64,000 nt of DNA, taken from assembly GCA_027919835.1 (NCBI GenBank), contig JANVFP010000018.1:186001-250000 (forward strand), given 5' to 3'. This document shows, one piece after another, positions 22,071-33,762 of this stretch. How positions within the stretch are numbered: the stretch's first letter is position 1; each line of letters opens with the position of its first letter. Under the pieces are notes generated by a model, which worked only from the letters and a program-made list of their open reading frames with translations, made no database searches and was not told where the DNA came from. The position numbers were made by a program, and so were the translations under genes. This stretch comes from Lentinula raphanica (Eukaryota; Basidiomycota; Agaricomycetes; Agaricales; Omphalotaceae).

Positions 22071-23344
22071 AATGTTGAGTTCGTTGAGGTTTTCTAGTCA
22101 AAGAGAAAAGGGAAAAGTGTAAGCTACGCGGAAGGGGAGAGAGGTAGTACTTACAAAGTCTTGTATCGTCAAGGATTAGCACAAGGAAGGAGTTTTTAAC
22201 GTACGTTTCCCATCCAGACTTTATATGAAAGTTTTATGAAAAGCTGATTGGTTGACGTCAATTCTGCAGTAAGTGCGTCGGTGGCATGTATGCTTCATGT
22301 CATCGTCTGGACCTCCTCCATTCATATGAATTGATGGAATCCTCGTGTACGACACTGCTCTCTGCTGCCGAGGATAAATATTTTTCTCTTGAACTCTGCG
22401 GGAGAAATTCTGAATCCGACGGGTCCCGTTTTTTGAAGGCGTGAAGGCAGTACAGCATTTTACCCGCCATTTTTGGACCACATTTTGACGCGAATTATGT
22501 AGATTATTCGGAGCATATTCGCTTTGTTCTATGCAAAGGAGAATGGGGCACAGGGTGGAAGAAGCTAACTATCAAATTAGGAGGCTGCTGATTCTTGAAG
22601 CTCCAGGAAGCTCCTCATCCCGGAGTTCGTAGGAAGAATAAAAGCCGCAAGCTTGCCGCGAGGCGATGACGTCGGTGACTCGTTACTTCCTCAAAAGCAA
22701 AGAAAAAATGAGCTTTGAAGAAACGTTTCGTTCCTGGTCGTATCGCTGGCGATTGGGCTCGATTGGGATGAAACAAGATTGAGAACTATTGAGGGTTTTT
22801 TGAGATCAGGTTTCGACTCTTATCAGAGAAGGAAAGGCGTGCCTGCATCGAAGAAACGGATGTCAACACATATCAGAACCTGATCTGAATGAAACTGCAA
22901 GAGAGAGCGATTCACAAGCTTTCACAAGTCGCTTTGAGACGATTAACTCTTCCAGGTAGGAATTTGAGCCTCTCATAGTTAAGAGCAATGATAATGGAAG
23001 ACTTTGCTTTGTCGGGAGCGATATTGTTTTGGGCCAGTCATGAGCACGATCATATGTTTGCGGGAATTGGCTTCTTCAGAACTCGTCAATACGGAAGGGC
23101 CGCACACATCTCGACACGAACAACATGGGGTAAGACATCATTGAGCTTGAAGTTCAACCTGAGAGTTACTCCGTCGACAAACTATCAGGCTCCTGCGAAA
23201 TTGGCACGGGTGCCACAACTTGATTGTCAGCACGAGTTTGAGGAGGTTTGAGGCTATTCCTGCCCGAGGTTCACAGTAGATAGAAATCCGGACTGAGTCG
23301 TCGATCCTACATAATCTAAGGAAGAAGTATGGCGAGAGTTTTCG
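22071..23344. other. intergenic
   Basis: This contains the lectin promoter and then sequence without a supportable gene. One short open frame at 22988-23251 has no supporting features. Confidence 0.3.
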
Positions 23345-24180
23345 GACAATATTTGACATCGACTAGCTTTCCGGACATGCCGTCGTGATTTTGACTCGAG
23401 ACGCGACTTGTACCTCGTACCTCGACTCATATGAGCGCTATAGAATGATGACTTTGACTTTCGCGGCAACCGCCATCTATGACTCACCACTCCCTTTGAT
23501 AGAATTGAAGAAACAGCATGTTGGACTGCGACTCATTTTTTTTTAGCTCTGAGTGGGACCTAGGACTTTCGTGAGAAATCTACTATATCGACTCATGTTC
23601 GTCAGAGAAAGACTCATGATTGTTAGATATGGAGACAACTCATATCGACCTACGCCGATCATTGTTGGATATGGAGACGACTCATGTTGACCTACGCCGA
23701 TCATTGTTGGATATGGAGACGACTCATGTTAATTCCGGTTGATCCCGTTGCGAGTAGGTCTGTGTATGTGTAGATTAGTGTGTATGCATTTTCAGACCTC
23801 GCGTTCCGGTTCATGGACCACTGGCCCGAGGTGGTTGATCGTTGGTTCTGGAATACTTTACTTACAATTTTCCTGGTACATATTCATACAATGTACAAGT
23901 GTAGCCAACCAATAGAATTGTTTTCTGAATCGCTGATTCTCGGAATTTCATCCGGACTTTCGGAAGCAGGTCGAATGTGTAAATTTAGACTTACGATCCG
24001 TGATTTGCACGAGAAAGAAAAGAAGCAACTTTTTGAATTACCATGTAAGTATGTATTACATCTTTGCTAAGCAGCTCGTGATCCCACTAAGCAGTTTTCA
24101 ATACACTAAGCAGTCTTCGATTCGACGATGTGAAGCCTCATGGTAAAGATCCCGCGGGCTCAACGCTCGTTTCAATGGTA
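23345..24180. repeat. dispersed repeat, 3' two-thirds copy
   Basis: Ordered blocks match 41480-42222: CTTTCCGGAC, GATTTTGACTCGA, CAACCGCCATCTA, CACTCCCTTTGATA, CTCATGTTCGTCAGAGAAAG, GAAGCAACTTTTTGA, CACTAAGCAGTTTTCAAT and CATGGTAAAGATCCCGC. The two copies are about 75-85% alike by eye, with indels. No transposase or reverse transcriptase frame is visible, so this is probably a non-autonomous or decayed element. Confidence 0.65.
23610..23735 (+). repeat. 42-bp tandem repeat, three copies
   Basis: The unit contains CATTGTTGGATATGGAGACG and GACTCATGTTGACCTACGCC. The second and third copies are almost identical and the first is diverged. It lies inside the dispersed repeat copy at 23345-24180 and is absent from the copy at 41.7 kb, so it expanded locally. 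Confidence 0.75.
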
Positions 24181-24512
24181 AGCAATGATTAAAAAGAGAA
24201 GCTTGAATGTGCGCACCAGTAGGGTCCCTTTTCTTGTTCTCGCGAAGGCCTCGACCTTCGAAAACTCGACCTGCGTGCGTTCGTCCTGGCGGCTTCGTGA
24301 ATCGAGGATCATGAAGAAATTACAGGATACTTATCTGATGGCTATGTTATGTGGCGCAGCACTCTTGTTTCGGTATGTGGCACGTAATTCTCGTGCTCAA
24401 AAATTGACAAAAACTACAGGTAATTCAATGAATATTATTGGTGTTACATCCATCCCACTGTAGTCAACGAGAATCAGCGAACAAGTTTCAAAAAGAAGGG
24501 GAAAAACCCACC

Positions 24513-25010
24513 TCACGCCTTTGCAGCCCTCGCAAGCAACGGACCAACAACCGAATTCCATACGCTCCCTGCATTCCCGTTAAAGACAAAAATCTCGCGG
24601 TGAACTTTTCGGCCTTGACGAAAATGTCGGCGAGCTGAGCGAGGAGAAATCAAAAACGTACAGTTGGGACAGTAGATGAACGGGCGATCGAGGCATGCGA
24701 TTTCCAACATAAGGTGAGCAAGTGCCTCTGAAGCAACGATGAGCTAACCGTCTGAATCGATAACGAAGGACATACCTGCTCTGCGCCTCCGCCTGACCGC
24801 GATGGGCTTCATCCACACTCGATTGGGGCACGGACACTGCCTGTTCCACTCTGCTTTTCGACGCCTGAAGTTATTGGACATCCCGACCTTCCATCGGGTG
24901 CCGTTGTCGATGAAGATGTAGAGGAAACCCGGTCCATCCGCGGGGGAAGTCGAACGGGCTCTTCTGGACGCGTACATAGCGTGCAAGATTCGTCGAGGTC
25001 GCTTGGCCAT
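24513..25010 (-). CDS. T5orf172 (GIY-YIG-like) domain protein, copy 1
   Basis: Three exons from the ATG at 25010 give about 133 residues. The start MAKRPRRILHAMYASRRARS is basic. The T5orf172-type core reads GFLYIFIDNG, RWKVGMSNN and RRRKAEWNRQCPC. After an intron comes EALAHLMLE, then RPFIYCPNC, and after another intron CRKVHREIF. The T5orf172/MUG113 domain belongs to the GIY-YIG nuclease superfamily and is found in fungi, phages and DNA viruses. Catalysis is not proven. The C-terminal H, YCxxC and H residues could bind metal. A paralogue with the same introns lies at 58916-59419. The upstream in-frame extension to 25199 is unlikely, as the paralogue starts at the matching Met. Confidence 0.75.
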
Positions 25011-25431
25011 GGCTGAGTGTGTGTGGATAGCGTCGATGACGGTGTCTGGGGAAGTGGGAGTTGTGGTTGAGAGTGTGGGGGGGTCAGAGTTGATGATGGT
25101 TTTGGGGAAGTGAGAGCTGGGAGAAACCAAGTTTATAAGCGTTGAGGAAGACTCAAAAGAGTAAGATGACTTGTTGCAGTCGATGGGATCTGGGATCAAG
25201 TCATCATGTGTTGTTGCCTATTACAGTCTCGAGTACTGGCGTCGATGGAGGCTTCCTGTACCTTGCATTGCAGTCAATCCGATTAGTAATCAATTTTGTA
25301 TTCATCTCCCCCGCCCTCAGAAGGCCCTTCCGTATTCGGATGTTTAGTCGGAATCTGTTCAACGATACCCACGCACCGTACTCATACGAAGCTCGCACGA
25401 GATAGTATGCAGCCAAAGCTTTACTGAGGCG
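25011..25431. other. intergenic
   Basis: This holds the promoter of the T5orf172 gene on the minus strand and the 3' flank of a doubtful minus-strand gene. Nothing else was recognised. Confidence 0.3.
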
Positions 25432-26252
25432 TTACGCCAATCCCCTTGCTTTGAACTCGTTGATCTTGATTCGCCGTCCAAATCTTGTGATTGAGGACTC
25501 TTCAAGGTTACTTTTGTCGCTGCCGGAGTTTTGCATTATACTGGGATCGTGTTTGGAAGGACTATCGCTTGGTTTGATAAGTGGGTTTTCAAGATCTTCT
25601 GTACTGTGTGCATTATCGGCATCCACTTTACGTTTTCGGCTGTCTGTCTTTGGACATTTTCCTTTCCGCCAACCGTGAACTGTAATCCGTTGAGGGACGC
25701 GGTAATGTAAGGCATGAACACATACACGGTTAACATAGGCTATACGAGCTAGTGGTTGAAGCCCGTTTCGATTCACGCTCTTCAACAACATCCAATCCAA
25801 TGCACATTCCTCAGTCAATCCACCATCACGAATGTCTTCTGCACATATCAAAGGTGCACTCGGATTGACACATCGAATATGAGGCTCACTATGAAACACT
25901 ACAGTTGCGGTGGGAGTTACCCCGAATAGAACTCGCAAATATGCATCGGTCTATCTGCGATCCCTGCACTGACTCCTCCACGACCGTCACAATCTGGGAG
26001 TACGGAATGAATTAGACGGGATTCAATGAAGGAGCACATCCCAAACTCACTACATCCATCACCACCACTAACACCCTTCTGCTTTTGTCTTACAAGGTTC
26101 TCTATGATTTGGCTATCATCCCGAAGATCGATTTGTGTCCCGACAATGCTGGTGCACTTCATGAATCCATTCTTTCCGAGGTTTTCGAACGAAGTCGACG
26201 AGATCACACTGAGAGCGGATACTGTGGAGCAGGACCGAACATTGTGGTGCAT
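25432..26252 (-). CDS. hypothetical protein, possibly two exons
   Basis: Two adjacent minus-strand frames (26252-25917 and 25938-25432) read as a possible gene. The second has a protein-like look, with PLICAEDIRDGGLTEECALD and then a basic region containing VHGWRKGKCPK and a disordered Lys/Ser/Glu-rich tail ending FGRRIKINEFKARGLA. No domain is recognised. The splice between the two frames and the start are not resolved, and the neighbouring pseudogene array suggests it may also be a relic. Confidence 0.35.
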
Positions 26253-26529
26253 AGACTGTTCATGGACACCGTATTCAGAACGAGAAAAGCATAGAGAAAG
26301 ATTTGTACCATACTAAAGAGCAGAATCAATGTGACTCCATGGGAAACCTTCAAGAGATCTTGGCCTTCGTCGGAACCTGTCTCGGTGGTAACATTGTAGT
26401 AGAAGGCTACAGGAAGAAGAACGGTAATAACGGCGATGGGAAGCAGAGAGGAATTGAGCTGAGACGCAACTATAATGCAGTGGTCAGAATTGGAGGTTCA
26501 GTAAGCGCAGGTAGACAAATTTTAAATAC

Positions 26530-26825
26530 CCTGATCGCCGTGCACGTAACTATCAGATGGCCAAAGGGAAAGGATCTGGACCGAGCACTCAAAGTGAAGG
26601 AATACGAGTTGTGACAAAGGAATTTCTCAGAGACTGGAAACTTTGGTATCCAAGAACACATCGACTTGAGTGCCCGATATGACCCAGGTATTGGTATCTT
26701 TGGTATGGACTCCTATGTTATCGTATGCAGGCCTGGTGCTCGAGTACCAAGATGGAAGCAGAAGAAAGTTCGTAACGATGGTCTGATTGAAGCAAAAAAA
26801 AATAGGCGGTATCATTTTGGTGAGC
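26530..26825 (+). pseudogene. ribosomal protein uL5 (RPL11) pseudogene, copy 1
   Basis: The frame encodes HVTIRWPK and LKVKEYEL, then after a stop [20 protein letters not shown] and [13 protein letters not shown]. These match the C-terminal half of eukaryotic ribosomal protein uL5 (RPL11). The N-terminal half is missing and a TGA and indels break the frame. It carries no introns, as expected of a retrocopy or a decayed copy. It is the first member of a tandem array. Confidence 0.75.
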
Positions 26826-27154
26826 TTCGCTCATATATCGATCCTGTAGTCTTGATTAATCGGTATTCCTCAGAAAGAAATGAACGAGTTCGCGTCGTTG
26901 CGTCGCATCTTACTTTATTTCCATTACCTCCTCCATGTTGAGTATGATACGTATGCAACATGCTCTTCAACAATCGCCAAATGTCCAAAGATGCTGCTGT
27001 AACCCGTCCAAGTCTGGAGCAGACTAATCTCAGCGATAGTCATAAGGATCCAAACGTAGAACTTACACTACTTAATTCATTTTCGCTCTATATGAACTTC
27101 TGCTGGTGAAACAAAGAGCTTTTCACCCTTGAAGGAGGAATCTATTCGTCATGT

Positions 27155-27605
27155 GAGCGAGAGCTCAAATATCTATCAGGTGATCGACTCACCCGAGCCT
27201 CAAAAGTCCTCGAACAGCTAACTGGACAGATTCCGGTTACACCAAAAGCACGGTACACTGTCCGTACTTTCGGTATCCGTCGTAACGAGAAGATCACCGT
27301 GCACGTAACTATCAGATGGCCAAAGGCAAAGGATTTGGACCGAGCACTCAAAGTGAAGGAATACGAGTTGCGACGAAGGAATTTCTCGCAGACTGAAACT
27401 TTGGTTTCGGTATCCAAGAACACTGTCGATTTGGGTTTCCATTGTGACCCAGGTATTGATATCATTGGTATGGACTTCTATGTCATCGTAGGCAGGCCTG
27501 GTGCTCGATCAGCAAGGAGAAAGCAGAAGAAAGAACGCTAGCACCGCATTAAGAAGGAGGATATGAGGGCCTGTCTTAAGCAGAGATTCGACGGTATCAT
27601 TCTGG
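27155..27605 (+). pseudogene. ribosomal protein uL5 (RPL11) pseudogene, copy 2
   Basis: The translation contains [61 protein letters not shown] and finally HRIKKED with FDGIIL. This is the core of uL5 (RPL11), a 60S protein that contacts 5S rRNA. Against the conserved family a segment after RELK is missing, a base is lost just after NFSQT so that GNFGFG is unreadable, and a stop follows KKER. It cannot give a normal ribosomal protein. It is nearly identical to copy 3. Confidence 0.85.
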
Positions 27606-27939
27606 TGAGCTTCGCTCATATATTGATTCTGTAGCCTTGATTAATCAGTCTTCCTCAGAAAGAAACGAACGAATTCGCGTCGTTGTGTCGCATCTTACTT
27701 TATTTCCATTACCTCCTCCATGTTGAGTATGATACGTATGCAACATGCTCTTCAACAATCACCAAATGTCCAAAGACGCTGCTGTAACCCGTCTAGGTCT
27801 GGAGCAGAGAAAACTCAGCGATAGTCATAAGGATCCAAACGTAGAACTTACACTAATTGATTCATTTTCGCTCTATCTGAACTTCTGCTGGTGAAACAAA
27901 GAGCTTTTCACCCTTGAAGGAGGAATCTATTCGTCATGT

Positions 27940-28390
27940 GAGCGAGAGCTCAAATATCTATCAGGTGATCGACTCACCCGAGCCTCAAAAGTCCTCGAAC
28001 AGCTAACTGGACAGATTCCGGTTACACCAAAAGCACGGTACACTGTCCGTACTTTCGGTATCCGTCGTAACGAGAAGATCACCGTGCACGTAACTATCAG
28101 ATGGCCAAAGGCAAAGGATTTGGACCGAGCACTCAAAGTGAAGGAATACGAGTTGCGACGAAGGAATTTCTCGCAGACTGAAACTTTGGTTTCGGTATCC
28201 AAGAACACTGTCGATTTGGGTTTCCATTGTGACCCAGGTATTGATATCATTGGTATGGACTTCTATGTCATCGTAGGCAGGCCTGGTGCTCGATCAGCAA
28301 GGAGAAAGCAGAAGAAAGAACGCTAGCACCGCATTAAGAAGGAGGATATGAGGGCCTGTCTTAAGCAGAGATTCGACGGTATCATTCTGG
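27940..28390 (+). pseudogene. ribosomal protein uL5 (RPL11) pseudogene, copy 3
   Basis: This is the same sequence as copy 2 displaced by exactly 785 bp, with the same lesions (lost base after NFSQT, stop after KKER). Identical inactivating changes show that the copy was already dead when the tandem duplication happened. The duplication is recent. Confidence 0.85.
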
Positions 28391-28729
28391 TGAGCTTCGC
28401 TCATATATTGATCCTGTAGCCTAAATTATCAGCCTTTCTCGAAATAACAAGTTCGCGTTTTTGCATAGCATCTTACTTTATTTCCATTACTTCCTCCATG
28501 TCGAGTATGATACGTATGCAATATGCTCTTCAACGATCATCAAATGTTCAAAGATGCTGCTGTAACCCGTCCAGGTCTGGAGCAGAGAAAACTCAGCAAT
28601 GGTAATAAGGATCTCAAAGGTGGGACTCACACTGCTCGATCCATTTCCCCCGAATACTACGCTCTATCTGAACTTGTGCTGGCAAGCTAAAAACCTCTTC
28701 ACCAATAAGGGAGGAATCTGTTCGCCATG

Positions 28730-29110
28730 GGAGGGAGAGCTCAACCATCTTGAATCTGGTGATCGACTCGCCCAAGCCAAGTTCTCGAACAGCTAACTAG
28801 ACAGACTCCGATTACATCAAAAGCCTCACGATACACTGTCCGTACTTTCGGTATCCGTCGTAACGAGACTGGAAACTTTGGTTTCATTATCCACGAGCAC
28901 ATCAACTTGGGTGCCCGATATGACCCAGGTATTGGTATCTTGGGTATGGACTTCTATGTTGTCGTAGGCAAGCCTGGTGCTTGGGTAGCAAGGAGAAAGC
29001 AGAATGCTCGTGTTGGATGTCAACACCGCATCAAGAAGGAGGATACAATGGGCTGGTTGAAGCAGAGATTCGACGGTATCATTCTGGCGAGCCTCCTCCG
29101 TGTTTGCGTA
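28730..29110 (+). pseudogene. ribosomal protein uL5 (RPL11) pseudogene, copy 4
   Basis: Fragments of uL5 are present ([60 protein letters not shown]). About 110 bp between RRNE and TGNFGF is deleted and a stop follows in the LEQL segment. The GNFGF region is undamaged here, so this copy split off before the lesion shared by copies 2 and 3. Its 3' end is the most complete of the four. Confidence 0.8.
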
Positions 29111-29346
29111 TGGTACGTCTGCAATATGCGCTTCAACAATCACGAAATGTCCAAAGATGCTGCCTGTAATCTGTCCAGGTCTGGAATGCGCTCAGTAGCC
29201 GAAGCAGATCATGAATATTGTTCTGGCTGCTGCTACTTGATTGATTCCTGAGGATAGCACAGGACCTTCATCGACCTTGATTCTGGCTGACCAGAAAACC
29301 ACACCAGCAAACGTTATGAAGGAGCCACGGATTGATAAGCTGGTCA

Positions 29347-29760
29347 TCATTGCGTTCTTTTGCCTTGTGATCTTGCGAAATGTCGAGCGTAAAGTTTGTA
29401 AATATTCTTGCTAATCGCGAAAGGTTCGCGGGTGTGGAGAGTCCTGCACGTTCTGAGTGTTTGGAGAAGGTGCGGAATCAGTGGAGGGTTTGATAGAAGG
29501 GACATCGACAGGTTTGAAGGTCGGTAAGGACGAACTAGGCATCTGATTGAAGGTGGTTGAAGTAGAAACCACGATAGATGGCGGGAGAGGTGGTATTGAT
29601 GCAGGTCACGGTGCCAATATGAATTGGATGACCACGCTTGGCTAGAAACTGGTGAAGGTGATAAGGCTTGTTGAGCATCGCTTTGAATGACATTCCGTAA
29701 CTGGTTCAATATTTGCTGCAGGTCGTCCTCTACGATTTTCCGAAGCTAGAGAGGGGACGA
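29347..29760 (-). CDS. doubtful hypothetical fragment
   Basis: The minus strand reads DDLQQILNQLRNVIQSDAQ into a Ser-rich stretch and then a less protein-like segment. The opening looks like an amphipathic helix of a real protein. No start, domain or partner exon was identified, so this may be a broken gene. Confidence 0.25.
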
Positions 29761-29937
29761 TTGATCAACAACATGAAAACGAGAGCTTGCGTGCCTAATG
29801 CAAGACGTGAGCGTGGTATTTGGATATGTGGTCATTGGGACTGGCCTGGATGTCTCTTTCTTTTTGAGTAAGCGTGAAGTAGAGTTCACCAAGCTTGTTT
29901 GATGCCTGAATAGAACTCATTGGCTGATGACTGTAGA

Positions 29938-30110
29938 GCAAACTCAGCGATGGTCATGAGGATCTCAACGTGGGAGTTACACTGCTCGATCCGTTTCCCC
30001 GAATGCTACGCTCTGTTTGAACTTCTGCTGGCAAAGAGCTCTTATTCGTTCAGAGGGTGGAACCTGTTCGCAATGTGAGACGCAGCTCGACCATCTTGTT
30101 ATGTGTGGAT
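29938..30110 (+). repeat. fragment of the 785-bp unit (no uL5 part)
   Basis: Blocks AACTCAGCGATGGTCATGAG, CACTGCTCGATCCGTTTCCC and GAACTTCTGCTGGCAAAGAG match the non-uL5 part of the array, closest to copy 4. The stretch 30111-30987 that follows holds only short frames and nothing I recognise. Confidence 0.6.
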
Positions 30111-30987
30111 TCATCGACCTGTTGGTGGGTATCAATGAACAGAGGGATCACAAATTTTTCGAAATGTCGAGCCCAAGGTTCGTAGATATTTTTGCAAGTC
30201 ATAAAGTGTTCGCGAGAGTGCACTATCCTGTTTAACGATTTTGGACTGGTTCGTATTTATCCATTTGCTTCTGGTCCATTTCAGCAAAATATAGAATAGT
30301 GTTGAAGGACCTGTCTGACCTGATAATTCGAGACATCTACGGAAGATTAATGATCCTCAGTCACTCAGACCCAAGGTATGAATGAACACTCAACTCGCAG
30401 GAGTTCAAACATTGATTTTCGTTGACGATCTGCGCTATAGATGAGTCGTCAAAATATGAGATATATGAAGATGGAGAATCACCGTACTTTCCAAGCCTGT
30501 GAGACGGGACCATCAATATCTTGAGGACTTGATGAATTATGGTTAGTTCTGGTCAAAAATCTCCACGACTTTAGGATCATCGACTTGCCATGGAAAGGGA
30601 CAGCGCGTAAATTCCGCGCTCAATGTTTGAATGACCTGTCTGAGTAATCGAGATCGAGAACCCAATAGCAACTCGAATCTCTTCACGAGAATGAGGTCAT
30701 TCCTCTACGGTTGAAGTGCAAGCTGAAGGCGGCAGGTGAAAGCGACTGGCCTTACTAGAGCCATCACATCAGCAATGTAAACCCCAAAACCATCGCTCTA
30801 GGCAGAGACGAGCCTATGAAGTATGTGTCGAAACATCTGAATGGCGAAATTATTTGAGGGGAATTGGGAGTTGAAGAAAGATGGGTACGGAGCTCCTTGA
30901 GTGTCAACGTGAACGCTTGACCTTCCGTCGAATATTTCATTGACAATCACATGTTATTAACATACTTAGGTGCAAAAACTGGATAGA

Positions 30988-32993
30988 CTAAAAGTCATTG
31001 GGGTAGTGAGCTCGAGCGTATACAAGGGCTATGTTCCACACTCGTACAACATCATTGAGATTCGCAATGGGAGAGTTCGGTTGGAGGAGAGCTCCTAAAG
31101 CTTCAATGTCCGTGGTGGTCATCAATTCGGAAGGGGGTTCAACTTGCACCTCGTTGAGAGCTGGAGGAGGCCCGTGCCGTCCGAGCCAAGTGCTAGCACC
31201 CTCTTCATGTGCATAGTTTTGCCGTAGTGATTGTACCAAGTCTTGATCTTCTAAGCCTTCCCAATCGATGCCGAAAACCTCCAACTCTTGATCTGTCATG
31301 GCGAAGTCGTCCAGACTATTGCCTCGTATCCCATGAACAAGCATGTCGAAGCCCCACATATCTTCTGGACTACGGCTTGGCCCGTCTCTCTGGGTAATTC
31401 GGTGATTATTCCAACTCTCGGCCCAGAATGCTAGAGCCTGGTTGATGGTGTCCATGAACAAGTACTGGAGGAGCCAAATGTGGTTGGGATTGTTGTTGTC
31501 CAGATAATGGCGAACCTCGAGCTCGGAAAAGTAGTCGTTCCAACGCTGAGAAATGTGGACCGATACATCTACCCACAGTCTCTCAATACGAACATTGTGA
31601 ACGGACCTGGACAGAGATAAGTAAGAAACTTGATTGAAGATACAACATCGCGCACCTCCCCCAGATATACGATCCTCGTCCTGGACCTCGGGCGTGTTCC
31701 ATGTAAGCAGCGACCCATACATTCTCCACGCCATGATCTCCTCGTATCCGCGAAGGTACACCATATCTCGCAGCGGCGGACAGAAACAGGGAGAGAACGG
31801 TCGAAGAGCGATTGTTGTTATGTGCGCGGAGGGCTGTGATTAAACGAGAATAACCATCAATGAATCCGTGGATCACGATGCCCCATCGTATGAGCCCTGG
31901 GGTTCAGGAAACATTAGTGCAATTTTATACCATGCTTCAGGCGCTTACGGTGGTGCCCATCGTGATGCCAGAGCGAGTTGGGACCAGGAACCCCGTAGCG
32001 ACGACGGCGAATTCGAATACGCTCAAAGACGCGTTGAACGGGGTCAATCCTTGCCAGAGATTGTCGAATCCTTTCATTCTGCACAACGTGTCCAATCCGT
32101 CGCAGCATTCCATCCAACATTCGTATGCCAGCCTCAGGATAATGTGAACGAAGAGATCGTACCATAGTATCTAGATCATCGTTGGACATGTTCGAAAGGT
32201 AGCTTGACGACGATGAAGACTGGATTGAATTTGCCAAATTTTGAACTTCTGAAGGTAAGTTTGCTGGTAAGGATTGCTGTGGCTCGTGGTTATGATCAGC
32301 TTCCTGAGCATCGTCGTTTCCATCTATGCTATCTGCAAACGGCGTACGCCCTGGGGACGCGATGCCGTATTCAAGAAGGGACCTCCTGACTGTCCTAGGA
32401 TGTACATTCAGGAAAAAGGCGATACCGCTGGTTGAGCGGCGTCCATATGCCCAACGTAGGAAATTGGGATCAATGACTGCTCGAGGCCGCCCTGCAGAGC
32501 CACTGCGTTCCCAGGTGATGATGTCTGGGCGACCTTGATGGCTGTTTTCCACCCGTTGATCGTATATCGTCCGAAGGTCCATGATCATACTTTGTACATT
32601 TGTTCGAAGCAGTTCCCATTCTGCTTGGTCGCGAAATGTTGCTGAATTCTGTTCGAACCAAGATTGAGTTAGGTACTTGCTGGGTTTTGTTTCACTCACC
32701 TGAGCAACGAGATTGGCATATTCTTCAAGGTCTTCGCCTAGTAGCCGGATATGAAAGACATCGGTCGTGTCATCTTGGGTTATCTGAGTCAAAACAGACT
32801 GGAAATGATGGTAATGTCTTCGAAACTCGTCTTGGAGTACGAGAGCATCGGGACCTGAAATATTCGCGTCTTGCAACGAAGTAGGAGTGCTTGCCCGACA
32901 AAATATCGAATGGGAATGCGGATTCAGATATGGAAATACCAGTAAGGCAACAGACAGCAGCAAAGACAACAGGAATGGGTGGTAGAACCTCAT
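30988..32993 (-). CDS. integrase-core (DDE) protein with N-terminal hydrophobic segment
   Basis: Four exons read on the minus strand. The N-terminus (MRFYHPFLLSLLLSVALLVF) is strongly hydrophobic. A 51-nt stretch at 32649-32699 (GTGAGT...CTAAC...CAG) is in frame and either an intron or retained. The DNA-binding part has GRPRAVIDPNFLRWAYG and a helix-turn-helix-like VHPRTVRRSLLEYGI. The integrase core follows: WHHDGHH, spliced to LIRWGIVIHGFIDGYSR, then RIRGDHGVEN and, after another intron, HNVRIERLWVDV. These give Asp, Asp and Glu in the order of DDE recombinases. The tail carries SWNNHRI. The family is widespread in mushroom genomes as integrase-like genes without obvious terminal repeats. 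It may be a domesticated or relic transposase. I see no flanking inverted repeats. Confidence 0.8.
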
Positions 32994-33762
32994 GATCGTG
33001 GTTCAAGTTCAACGTTCAACCTCAGGGTCGATTCTATGATAATAACGTGATCGTGGTGTCACCGTGTCGGGGTTGATGCAGATGGAAACTTGAAAGTGTC
33101 ACCATCTGCCATTCCTTGCTCAACGATTCGTTGTTTTTCTAAGAATATTTGTGTTAACTGGACCGATTTCTTTCTAGCCATACCTCACCTTGCCAAATCA
33201 TACCAAACTCTATCCACCATACATTTCGTCCTTATCCCCGCCATTCCTCCCTGATTCAAAATATAAGTATGCCCGACACCCGCCCGACACTCTTTCTGTC
33301 TTCAACGCTATCACCGATGCATTTGTCCTCAGAGTCAGAAGTATAAGACCCGACACCTGGCCACAGAAGGTCATTACCTACTTATCTCTCCTCTTCAGCG
33401 CTGGCCGCCACGAAACTGGATGTATATTGATATATCATATCATGATGAGCACAGAAAATTGCTCAATCTCCTGGACGTAGCTGAAAATGTTTGCTCAGTA
33501 CATATTATCATATATACGAAAGGCACTAACCTTACATTGTTGTTCAAAATTTCCCTTGCAGTCGAGGGTTAATGCATATTAATCAATTTATAATGCACCA
33601 TTATGAGTGAGTGATTCTTAATCTACTACTCTACAGTTTATATCTCTTGTGAGTTCAATAATGATAAGTCCACTTGTACATATGTAGTACAATGAGTATT
33701 CCAAAATTTGTATCAATACGATGCATAAGTCCCAAGAATAAAGTAGAAGGTAGTCTCTGTGA
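32994..33762. other. intergenic
   Basis: This is the promoter of the integrase-type gene, then AT-rich sequence (33480-33730) that forms the 3' flank of the SPT5-like gene. No gene is supported. Confidence 0.35.

Larger units (their letters stand above)
26940..28725 (+). repeat. 785-bp tandem repeat array carrying the uL5 copies
   Basis: Each period holds the uL5 fragment plus a shared non-uL5 stretch (blocks CCTCCTCCATGTTGAGTATG, TCCAAAGATGCTGCTGTAAC, CTCAGCGATAGTCATAAGGA and TTGAAGGAGGAATCTATTCG). Copies 2 and 3 are near-identical with a 785-bp offset and copies 1 and 4 are diverged. A further piece of the non-uL5 part recurs at 29938-30110. The whole is a local tandem duplication, not separate retro-insertions. 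Confidence 0.8.

Noticed and set aside
23600..23740. CRISPR-like spacing of repeats
   Set aside because: Units are contiguous without unique spacers, there are only three, and the genome is eukaryotic.
30988..32993. Complete transposon around the integrase-core gene
   Set aside because: I found no terminal inverted repeats, target-site duplications or second element gene within about 1 kb on either side.
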